From: Rs1 sp029027825
Lineage (GTDB): Bacteria; Pseudomonadota; Gammaproteobacteria; Pseudomonadales; Balneatricaceae
Length of the DNA stretch: 64,000 nucleotides
Direction: 5' to 3'
NCBI GenBank assembly: GCA_029027825.1
Contig: CP093399.1
Span: 1,426,001 to 1,490,000 of the forward strand
The translations under genes were made by a program, and so were the position numbers. Below are positions 36,627-43,802 of this stretch, piece by piece. The notes under the pieces are model-generated. The model was not told the origin of the DNA, did no database searches, and saw nothing but the letters and a program-made list of their open reading frames with translations. How positions within the stretch are numbered: the first letter of the stretch is position 1; each line of letters begins with the position of its first letter.

Positions 36627-37877
36627 TTATCTTAAACGGTACCTAATCCCCAAGTTGAATTTCTTATCGGTACCATTTTCGATATCCCCAGCGCTTCTGA
36701 TATTATTACCGTTACTTTTAGTGATGCCAGCAGAAGCGGTTAAATCAAGGTTGTTACCCACTTCATAAGCCAGTGTTGATGTTAAGGAGTTAGTAATAAC
36801 ATTATCACCATCAGCGGCACTGTGATTTACATTTAAGCCCCATGTATTGATCCAATCTAAACGATCATCCACTTCATAGGTTAATGACATGTCATTATTG
36901 AAAGTGTAGGAATCAATGTTGTTGTCTAAAATGGATAATAACGTGGCTTGGTTAGAGAACTGGGTTTTAATATTAATGGGTCGATGATATTCAGCGCCTA
37001 ACTCTAATCCTGGTTTATTTTTAATGCCTTCGAAGATGCGGCCTACGTAAGCTAATCCGGCGCGAACTTTCCAGCCGTGCCTACGCACTGAAATTTTCTC
37101 GTCGATGAGCACGTCACGCATGGCTAGAATGCCATTGGCCGACATTGCTTGAGCAACCACTGCGTGAGCGACTAGTACTTTCTCAATATCACCTATCCAG
37201 TACTGTTGATAAAACTTACTGCGCGCACCATATTCCGATTTATATTGGGCTTCTTTATTGATGATGTTGGCAATTTCTTGATAGGCGCTTCTGCTTGGTT
37301 TTTTCTCAATAGCGCCGCGCTTTAATAGCTCATCGATCAAGCGAATAGCCTTCGCCATAGGAGTGACGTTCACTACCCGTCCATAACCAATACCTGCTGA
37401 AAGTTTAGTTTGTAAATCACTGAAAGCATCATCAGCTATCACTGACCCACGACCGTACCAAAACATCCCATTACTGTTAGTTTCGAAGTAATTGTCGACA
37501 GTGACACTGGTTGAAGCACGATAGCGTTTAATCGATCTATCGCCTTGATTACTGCCACGTGTCGCATTGCCGCTAACATCTGCTTTAAGGCTCGTGTCTC
37601 TATCAGGGTAGCTAAATACTTTTTCTAAATTAGCTCCTAAATCTATATTGTAGGAGCTTTGCGCAGTACCACGGTTGTCCTCAGTGGAAAAGCTACCGGT
37701 AAAATATGCCTCGTCAACGGCAGAATTGGCCTGCTCATAATCATACAGAGAAATATTCTCGGCAAGTGGGCTGGTGCTAAACATTATGGCTAAAAAGCTA
37801 GGTGCAAATAAGGATAATTTATACTTATTAAATGGTTGAACAGCTGGATTTTTCATCACATATTTACTAAGTTTCAT
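36627..37877 (-). CDS. Predicted outer-membrane beta-barrel protein
   Basis: I cannot name this 416-aa protein. A long N-terminal signal sequence ends near residue 39 (SPLA-EN), and the mature part is made of alternating amphipathic strands such as YNIDLGANLEKVF, WKVRAGLAYVGRIF and LTYEVDDRLDWINTWGLNV, ending FNLGIRYRLR, typical of an outer-membrane barrel. A helical charged segment (about residues 175-250) interrupts the strands. The start at 37877 follows AAGG. It is divergent from the sigma factor operon, which raises the possibility that the sigma factor controls it. Confidence 0.75.
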   Translation of the reverse strand: MKLSKYVMKNPAVQPFNKYKLSLFAPSFLAIMFSTSPLAENISLYDYEQANSAVDEAYFTGSFSTEDNRGTAQSSYNIDLGANLEKVFSYPDRDTSLKADVSGNATRGSNQGDRSIKRYRASTSVTVDNYFETNSNGMFWYGRGSVIADDAFSDLQTKLSAGIGYGRVVNVTPMAKAIRLIDELLKRGAIEKKPSRSAYQEIANIINKEAQYKSEYGARSKFYQQYWIGDIEKVLVAHAVVAQAMSANGILAMRDVLIDEKISVRRHGWKVRAGLAYVGRIFEGIKNKPGLELGAEYHRPINIKTQFSNQATLLSILDNNIDSYTFNNDMSLTYEVDDRLDWINTWGLNVNHSAADGDNVITNSLTSTLAYEVGNNLDLTASAGITKSNGNNIRSAGDIENGTDKKFNLGIRYRLR

Positions 37878-38409
37878 AGTGTATCGACCTTCACAGTATA
37901 GATGAGCTAAGTTACTTTTTAGTCTCATAAAAAGATTAATACCTGGATCCTTGGCTTCAAAGCGAGTGACAGAGCGTAAGGGATTAATTTTACAGCAGTT
38001 TGAAAAATATTAACTGCCCGTAGGCTTAGTGATATTTTTCTAACTGCTGTGAAATCAAAATCTTGTGCTATGTGGTGCAGTGAAGTCTGATTCAGGCAAT
38101 GGTTAAAATGCCAAGTAATGGCGTTACTATTAATCAGACACAGAGGTAGCACTGGAAGTCACAATTAAAAACCAATAAATTTATTTTGCGTTAAGTTAAC
38201 GTATAATTGTGACTTTGCAGTGCCTTGGGGAGTCTCTCTATTATGCGAAAGCTGATACTTGCAATTTCTAGTAATAATTTAAGTGCTTAAAAGGTCAGTA
38301 TTGTTGGTGTAGGGGGACTGGTTATGGGGTGATCTCATACGGTCCTATGCATAGGAAAACCTGAAATTGGTGCAGGGTTTTCCAAAAAGATTCTAGGAGA
38401 ATCGCTATT
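37878..38409. other. Divergent promoter region with a miniature-element remnant
   Basis: The 530 bp between the barrel gene and the sigma gene hold a half copy of the CCTGAATC family at 38052-38096 (TCTTGTGCTATGTGGTGCAG then TCTGATTCAGG). Divergent promoters must lie here, but I cannot place them firmly. Confidence 0.5.
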
Positions 38410-38976
38410 TTGAAAAATCTGGATGACAACAATTTAATTAAGCTATGTGTCGATGAACTTCCTTATATAACAACTGCTTACGCAGAGATTGTAAAGCGAT
38501 ATGAAGAGTGCGTTTTTAAATTGTGCTACCGTTACTTGTCCACTAAAGATTTAGCAGAAGATGCTTCCCAGGAAGTATTTTTGAAGATGTTTCACGCCTT
38601 GCCAAAATTTCAATTTCGATCAGCATTTAAAACTTGGCTCTATAGCATAACCATTAATCATTGTAATAGTTTGTTGGTGAAGCTAAAAAGAGAGCAGGCA
38701 AGGCACCGTCTAATTGACGACTTAGATACACTTGCTGCAGATGATAGTCGAGCGACTGCCAATTGTGTCGCTAAAGAAGATGATAATGTCTGTGTTCATC
38801 AAGTTATTAATAGTTTAGATAAAGACGATAGAGATCTAATTTTATTAAAATTTGATAGTGAATTAACCTTAAATGAAATCGCAGATGTGTTGGGTAAAAA
38901 ACTCAGTGCAACCAAGATGAAATTTTATCGATCACTAGAAAAATTTAAACGTTTGTATCAACAAATATGTCTATAA
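38410..38976 (+). CDS. ECF-type sigma-70 family RNA polymerase sigma factor
   Basis: The 188-aa protein has sigma region 2 (YRYLSTKDLAEDASQEVFLKMF split across residues 41-62, then FKTWLYSITINHC near 77) and region 4 (LTLNEIADVLGKKLSATKMKFYRSLEKF split across 155-182). Spacing and length are those of ECF sigma factors. No anti-sigma factor is adjacent; instead a small protein and a CmpX-like channel follow, recalling the SigX-CmpX pair of Pseudomonas. The TTG start at 38410 follows AGGAG by the right distance. Confidence 0.9.
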   Translation: MKNLDDNNLIKLCVDELPYITTAYAEIVKRYEECVFKLCYRYLSTKDLAEDASQEVFLKMFHALPKFQFRSAFKTWLYSITINHCNSLLVKLKREQARHRLIDDLDTLAADDSRATANCVAKEDDNVCVHQVINSLDKDDRDLILLKFDSELTLNEIADVLGKKLSATKMKFYRSLEKFKRLYQQICL

Positions 38977-38988
38977 AAGGGATCAATA

Positions 38989-39225
38989 ATGGACAGTAAA
39001 AAATCACGGACCGACCCATTTGAAGCGCAAATTAAAAGCTTATTTTTGCAGTGTTCGGTGCCGAGTAGAGGATCAAGTTCGAGAGTCGTATCTATCTTAA
39101 AAAAGGGCCTTTATGAATTATCAGTGCGTGACCTACTGGCTTTCGCATCAGCGCTGGTGCGAACCATGTTAGTACTTGCAATAGGTCCAAAAAAATCATC
39201 AATGGTCGATGGAGAAACAAAATGA
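38989..39225 (+). CDS. Small protein between sigma factor and channel genes
   Basis: I do not recognise this 78-aa product. The N-terminal half is polar and basic, and a moderately hydrophobic stretch (LLAFASALVRTMLVLAIG, about residues 49-66) may touch the membrane. It starts 12 bp after the sigma gene, preceded by AAGGGA, and its stop overlaps the channel start in ATGA, so it is very probably translated and coupled to both. A membrane-linked modulator of the sigma factor is possible but unsupported beyond location. Confidence 0.65.
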   Translation: MDSKKSRTDPFEAQIKSLFLQCSVPSRGSSSRVVSILKKGLYELSVRDLLAFASALVRTMLVLAIGPKKSSMVDGETK

Positions 39226-40070
39226 GTGCTTGGGACGAATTAATAAATACTGAAAAATTACAGTTAATGGTGATCGATAATTTAACCGATCAATGGGCCA
39301 GTCTGATCAGTGTGTTGCCAAATGTGATTGGCGCAGTACTGATAATGCTCTTGGGCTGGGGATTTGCGATTATCATCAAAAAATTCAGCAGCGCAATGTT
39401 AAAAAAAATGGGTATTGATCGTCTAAGTAACGATTCAGGGGTGCTCAGTGTGATGGATAATGCTGGTATCAAGCAACAGCCTTCAGTGATAGCCGGTAAA
39501 ATTTTCTTTTGGTTGATACTTTGTATGTTTATGGTGCCGGCCGCCAATGCGCTAGATTTCACAGATTTAGTCGTATTAGTTAAATCAATTGTCAGCTTTT
39601 TACCTAAATTAATCATAGCGATAGTCATTTTAGTGGTAGGTACAATGTTTGCTAAGTTTGCCAGAGATACGATTGCTCACAATCGAGTATTTACCAATCT
39701 GAATGCTAGCGGCTCGATCGGGCATACCGTTTATATTATTATTGTCGCCACTATTGTATTGATGGCACTGGAGCAACTTAATATTAATACGCAATTTTTG
39801 TATTCAATTATGTTGCTAATCATCGCCGGTATTATTTTAGCGCTGGCGATAGCGGTAGGTCTAGGGGCTCGGGATATCGCTAAAAATTTACTGATCGGCA
39901 GCTATGCAAGGGAGAACTTTACTCCGGGCTCAATGTTAGAAATTGAAGAGTGTAAAGGAAAAGTGCAAGAAGTTAGTGCACTCAGTACTTTTATAAAGTC
40001 AGCAGAGGGAGAGCTCATCTCTATTCCCAATCAAAACCTTTATCAGAGTTTTGTAAAAATAAAAAAATAA
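39222..40070 (+). CDS. cmpX: CmpX-like mechanosensitive channel protein
   Basis: The 282-aa membrane protein has the repeated TM-helix motif of the CmpX/MscS-related family: VLPNVIGAVLIMLLGWGFAIII near residue 30 and FLPKLIIAIVILVVGTMFAKFA near 125, plus a third helix pair near 170-215 and a short C-terminal domain (GSMLEIEECKGKVQEVSALS). In Pseudomonas cmpX lies next to sigX and affects envelope tension responses. Here the order is sigma, small protein, channel, with ATGA coupling. Symbol by family resemblance and context. Confidence 0.8.
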   Translation: MSAWDELINTEKLQLMVIDNLTDQWASLISVLPNVIGAVLIMLLGWGFAIIIKKFSSAMLKKMGIDRLSNDSGVLSVMDNAGIKQQPSVIAGKIFFWLILCMFMVPAANALDFTDLVVLVKSIVSFLPKLIIAIVILVVGTMFAKFARDTIAHNRVFTNLNASGSIGHTVYIIIVATIVLMALEQLNINTQFLYSIMLLIIAGIILALAIAVGLGARDIAKNLLIGSYARENFTPGSMLEIEECKGKVQEVSALSTFIKSAEGELISIPNQNLYQSFVKIKK

Positions 40071-40093
40071 AAGCCAGCGTTATCAAAAATAGA

Positions 40094-40162
40094 CCTGAAT
40101 CCGTGACTTCAAAGTGAATCAAGAGCTTGTGCTATGTGGCGCAGTGAAGTCACTGATTCAGG
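40094..40162. mobile_element. Miniature element, CCTGAATC family, 69-bp copy left of IS66
   Basis: It runs from CCTGAATCCGTGACTTCA to TGAAGTCACTGATTCAGG, an 18-bp near-perfect terminal inverted repeat around AGTGAATCAAGAGCTTGTGC. ATAGA flanks both sides (40089-40093 and 40163-40167), a clean 5-bp target duplication. It begins 24 bp after the channel gene. Confidence 0.88.
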
Positions 40163-40327
40163 ATAGAGTTATAACAAAGTCAGTTAACTTATGTAGACAC
40201 TGGTGCCTGCCGTTGTACGGTTAAGAGTATTGTGGAGATACAGTGTAAGCGACCTTAAATCAGCATATTTTCAAACACCAATCATTCTTGCACACTCCTC
40301 CTAATTATTTACAAATAGGAGAGTAGT

Positions 40328-40651
40328 ATGGATTCCATTACAGAAAACCCTTCAAAAACGGTTAGCTGGCAACAACACATCAATATCTGGAAAAATTCTG
40401 GCTTGTCAGGCCCTAAATTCTGTCATGCCAATAATTTGATTTATCACCAGTTTTCTTACTGGCGTAAAAAGCTAGACATCCCTCAGGGTAAACCTCTCAA
40501 CCCTTCTTCTATATCTGCTGGATTTGTTCTAGTTTCATATGCCTCAATAGCGACGGAGTCCCTACAGCTAATTCTACCTAATGGCGTAGAAGTAACGGGT
40601 ATCAATACCACCAATGTCAGCGTCGTTCGCCAACTATTGAGTTTTCTATGA
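40328..40651 (+). CDS. tnpA: IS66 accessory protein TnpA
   Basis: The 107-aa protein is the first IS66 accessory protein: WQQHINIWKNSGLSGPKFCHAN with a helix-turn-helix-like pattern (residues 14-35) followed by YWRKKLD, and a C-terminal strand segment LQLILPNGVEV found in this family. It is thought to help the transposase bind DNA. Its stop overlaps the tnpB start in ATGA, as usual in IS66. Intact. Confidence 0.93.
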   Translation: MDSITENPSKTVSWQQHINIWKNSGLSGPKFCHANNLIYHQFSYWRKKLDIPQGKPLNPSSISAGFVLVSYASIATESLQLILPNGVEVTGINTTNVSVVRQLLSFL

Positions 40652-41016
40652 TGGCTAGGCATTTTCGTCCTTGTGACAGCGGTACCTCTATTTTTCTTTA
40701 TCGTGATCCTGTTGATTATCGTAAACAAAGTGCTGGCTTGGCAGCGATTGTCGAGCAAGAATTGGGCTGTAATCCTTTTGATGGCAGTCTCTATGCCTTC
40801 ACCAATCGCCAACGTAATAAAATCAAATGCCTGTTCTGGGAAAACAATGGCTTCGTCTTATATTATAAATCACTCGCAGAAGAAAAATTTCACTGGCCAA
40901 AGCGAGAAGAGATGCTGGTTTCGCTCAGTGTGCAACAGGTAAATTGGCTGCTTGATGGTTATAACATTAACGCGATGCAAGCTCACAAAAAACTTAATTA
41001 TGAGTCAGTTTTTTAG
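40648..41016 (+). CDS. tnpB: IS66 accessory protein TnpB
   Basis: The 122-aa protein has the IS66 Orf2 signature: FLYRDPVDYRKQSAGLAAIVEQ (about residues 16-37), NPFDGSLYAFTNRQRNKIKCLFWENNGFVLYYKSLE-type core split over 42-74, and the WPKREE segment near 84. It is required for transposition together with TnpA and TnpC, though its biochemical role is unclear. Start coupled to tnpA; full length. Confidence 0.95.
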   Translation: MMARHFRPCDSGTSIFLYRDPVDYRKQSAGLAAIVEQELGCNPFDGSLYAFTNRQRNKIKCLFWENNGFVLYYKSLAEEKFHWPKREEMLVSLSVQQVNWLLDGYNINAMQAHKKLNYESVF

Positions 41017-41049
41017 GCTAATCTAAGCATTTTTTGTTATAATATTCCC

Positions 41050-42726
41050 ATGAAAACAACCCCTGTTCTGAACAGTTTAACCAACGATTACCGCACGTTA
41101 AGTTCGGAACAATTACTTGTATTACTCACCGAAAAAGACGCACAACTGACTAAAAACAACCGTCAATTATGCGATATTCAAAACAGCCTTCAAAGCACTC
41201 AAGACAACCTACATCTTAATCAAAGGCATCTTTTAGATCGAGATCTAAAAGTTAGCAACCAAGCAGACTATATTCGTCTGCTTGAAGAGTATCTGCGTTT
41301 AGCCAAGGCGCAGAAATTTGGCGCGAGTAGTGAGAAACTCGCCTATCAAATTTTGCTATTTGATGAAGCGGAGTTAGAAGTTGCGTTGGATGAGTTGGAA
41401 GATCAATTACCCGATGACGATAAGGTAATCTCCCGTGGGCCAAAAACACGTCGTCGCGGATTTTCGCCTGAACTCAATCGCATACGTATTGAGCTAAAGT
41501 TAACGGAACAGGAGCGCCTTGGTGCGCAGAGTACTTTTTTCACCAAGACCAAAGAAGAACTGGAATATATACCAGCCAAACTCAACGTATTAGAGTACTG
41601 GCAAGAAAAAGCAGTCTTCAGCACTGAAGAGGGTAGCGATACAAATATTGGTGCGCAACGCCCGGCTCACCCGCTGGGTAAATGCTTTGCCAGTATTTCT
41701 TTATTGGCCTATATCATCGTGGCCAAATACGCCGATGGTTTACCCCTGTATCGCTTAGAGAACATTATCAAACGCAGTGGCGCTGAGTTGAACCGCAGCA
41801 CGATGGCGCAATGGATTATTCGCCTAGAGAGCATGTTTAACCCTCTACTGCAACGGGTTCGGTTTACTCAAAACAGTGGCGATTATTTACAAGCTGATGA
41901 AACCCGCTTACAAGTTTTAAAAGAACTGGGGAAAACGGCCCAATCAGATAAATGGATGTGGGTAATACGCGGTGGACCACCGGAAAAGCCCTCAGTATTA
42001 TTTGATTATGATCCCTCTCGAGCAGGTTCTGTTGCTGAACGCCTACTTGATGGGTTCAGTGGTGTATTACAAGCCGATGGGTATAGCGGCTACTCCCAAG
42101 TGTGCAAAAAAGAGACCGTCACCCGTATCGGTTGTATGGATCACGCACGTCGAAAATTTGTAGAAGCGATTAAAGCGGCGGAACCTGCGAAAGGAACTAA
42201 ACGCAAAGGTCAGCCCAGCAAGGCGGATGTTGCCTTGAGTAAAATACGCCAGCTTTATCGAATTGAGACTAGCATTAAAGACAAAGATAACAGTCAGCGA
42301 TTTAGTGTACGACAAGAACTGGCGGTGCCGATTCTAGACGCGTTAAAAATTTGGCTGGAAAAAAATATAAGTAAAGTACTTAAAGGTGGTCACACCTATA
42401 AAGCGATGTACTACATGCTCAATCAATGGCCGTACCTGGTAGGGTATTGTGACGATGGCAAGCTCAATATTAGCAATGCGCTCGCTGAAAATGCTATCCG
42501 GCCTTTTGCAATAGGCCGCAAAGCCTGGCTATTTGCCGATACCCCACAAGGCGCAAAAGCAAGCGCAGCTTGTTACTCCTTGATCGAGACCGCAAAGGCT
42601 AACGATATAGATCCTTATACTTACATTCTCCATGTACTTGAGCATATATCTGAGGCGGACACACCTGAAAAACTGGATGGACTGCTACCTTGGAATACTG
42701 CCTTGGAAAAAATCAAAAAAAGCTAA
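41050..42726 (+). CDS. tnpC: IS66 family transposase TnpC
   Basis: The 558-aa DDE transposase has an N-terminal coiled coil (about residues 20-85), a leucine-rich and zinc-finger-like linker that here lacks the usual cysteine ligands, and the catalytic core: first Asp in YLQADETRLQVL near 282, second in GVLQADGYSGY near 342 and Glu in ALAENAIRPFAIGRKAWLF near 478. The C-terminal IS66 domain is present. No stop or frameshift was found. Confidence 0.95.
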   Translation: MKTTPVLNSLTNDYRTLSSEQLLVLLTEKDAQLTKNNRQLCDIQNSLQSTQDNLHLNQRHLLDRDLKVSNQADYIRLLEEYLRLAKAQKFGASSEKLAYQILLFDEAELEVALDELEDQLPDDDKVISRGPKTRRRGFSPELNRIRIELKLTEQERLGAQSTFFTKTKEELEYIPAKLNVLEYWQEKAVFSTEEGSDTNIGAQRPAHPLGKCFASISLLAYIIVAKYADGLPLYRLENIIKRSGAELNRSTMAQWIIRLESMFNPLLQRVRFTQNSGDYLQADETRLQVLKELGKTAQSDKWMWVIRGGPPEKPSVLFDYDPSRAGSVAERLLDGFSGVLQADGYSGYSQVCKKETVTRIGCMDHARRKFVEAIKAAEPAKGTKRKGQPSKADVALSKIRQLYRIETSIKDKDNSQRFSVRQELAVPILDALKIWLEKNISKVLKGGHTYKAMYYMLNQWPYLVGYCDDGKLNISNALAENAIRPFAIGRKAWLFADTPQGAKASAACYSLIETAKANDIDPYTYILHVLEHISEADTPEKLDGLLPWNTALEKIKKS

Positions 42727-42859
42727 TCAACACGCTAGAAGCAATACGTCGATTTAGTGTCGCTTACGATACAGTTGGCTTAAATGCTGAGATGACTAGG
42801 AAATATGTTAAGCATCAAGAGAATCTTGCAAAGCATCTAGAGCAATTAGATTTTTAATA

Positions 42860-42928
42860 CCTGAATCAGTGACTTCAAAGAGAATACAGAGCTTGCGCTA
42901 TGTGGTGCAGTGGAGTCACTGATTCAGG
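42860..42928. mobile_element. Miniature element, CCTGAATC family, 69-bp copy right of IS66
   Basis: From CCTGAATCAGTGACTTCA to GGAGTCACTGATTCAGG, with the same core as the copy at 40094. TAATA flanks both sides (42855-42859 and 42929-42933), a 5-bp target duplication. Without IS66 the two copies would lie about 166 bp apart. Confidence 0.88.
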
Positions 42929-43156
42929 TAATAGATTGAATCTTCGCGATGATCCACTTTATTTGTCACAGAGTCAGCTTGATGATTAGTTTTGAGAAGT
43001 TATTAATTGTTTGCTGTTGATTGAAGTTGTCATGCTAAGAATTGAAAGTCTCAAAGGGGATAAAAGCGTTGCTTGCACTCCCATATTAAGTGAGGTTTTA
43101 AGCAGAGCGGGAAGTGCTCGAAAAACAAAAAAAAGTGTCACTAATTCAGTGAATGT

Positions 43157-43338
43157 TCATTAAATGCAAGTAGCATCGCGCAAGACTTTGAATACATTTG
43201 ATTTATTGGGTAGATAACGTTTAATCGAAAGATGTTTAATCCCCATCGTTAAAATATCGCTCTCGATATATTTTTTTTAAATTTTCTTTTTAAAACAATT
43301 ATTTAATTTAACTTATTCATTGGGTTTTTAAAGCTTAT
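43157..43338 (+). repeat. Diverged direct repeat, copy 1
   Basis: Roughly 180 bp from GCAAGTAGCATCGCGCAAGA to CATTGGGTTTTTAAAGCTTA match the copy at 43405-43583 over most of their length. It is AT-rich and non-coding. Confidence 0.65.
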
Positions 43339-43404
43339 TGTTATATGACTATTAATAGCTGGAAGTACGCGGAAAACAAAAAATACCATTTGTTAAGGTA
43401 GCAT

Positions 43405-43583
43405 TCATCAAAAGCGAGTAGTATTGCGCAAAATTTTGAATACATTTACTTTATTTGGTAGATAACATTTTCTCAGAGATGTTCAATCCTCATTCTTAAG
43501 ACGTCGCTTGCGATGCGTTTTTTAAATTTTCTTTTTAAAGTAACCATTTAATTTAACCGATTCATTGGGTTCTTGGAGCTTAT
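43405..43583 (+). repeat. Diverged direct repeat, copy 2
   Basis: Matches 43157-43338: GCGAGTAGTATTGCGCAAAA, then TTTTTAAATTTTCTTTTTAA, then TTCATTGGGTTCTTGGAGCT. It ends exactly where the next miniature element begins. This is an old duplication of non-coding DNA; nothing else is recognisable in 42929-43583. Confidence 0.65.
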
Positions 43584-43793
43584 CACTGAATCAGTGACTT
43601 CACTGCACCACATAGCGCAAGCTCTTGATTCTACAGCGGTTAGAAAAATACCCGCTGAACCTACGGGTTTTATGCAGGGATGCATTTATTTAGAGAATGC
43701 AGGACGCATATAAGCTTGCAGCTAAGATTTTTCAATTTCAGAGTAGAGCCAATATCTTACACTCTGTATTCACTTTGAAGTCACGGATTCAGG
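43584..43793. mobile_element. Miniature element, CCTGAATC family, 210-bp copy
   Basis: The longest copy: CACTGAATCAGTGACTTCA at the left, GAAGTCACGGATTCAGG at the right. CTTAT is repeated at 43579-43583 and 43794-43798. Compared with the 161-bp copy it has about 50 extra bases (ACGGGTTTTATGCAGGGATG onward), also present in the copy at 47.4 kb, so the longer form is probably ancestral. It ends 10 bp before the autotransporter start. Confidence 0.85.
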
Positions 43794-43802
43794 CTTATTA
43801 TT

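Larger units (their letters stand above)
40245..42767 (+). mobile_element. Complete IS66-family insertion sequence
   Basis: The element starts GTAAGCGACCTTAAATC and ends with the complement of GTAAGCGACACTAAATC (15 of 17 matching) and carries tnpA, tnpB and tnpC in the standard order. GATACAGT is present at 40237-40244 and again at 42768-42775, an exact 8-bp target duplication as IS66 produces. Intact ends, an exact duplication and open genes indicate a recent and possibly active insertion. Total length is 2,523 bp. Confidence 0.95.

Noticed and set aside
40168..40236. Possible recombinase gene disrupted by IS66
   Set aside because: Joining the two flanks gives only a 33-codon frame behind a stop; too short to identify.
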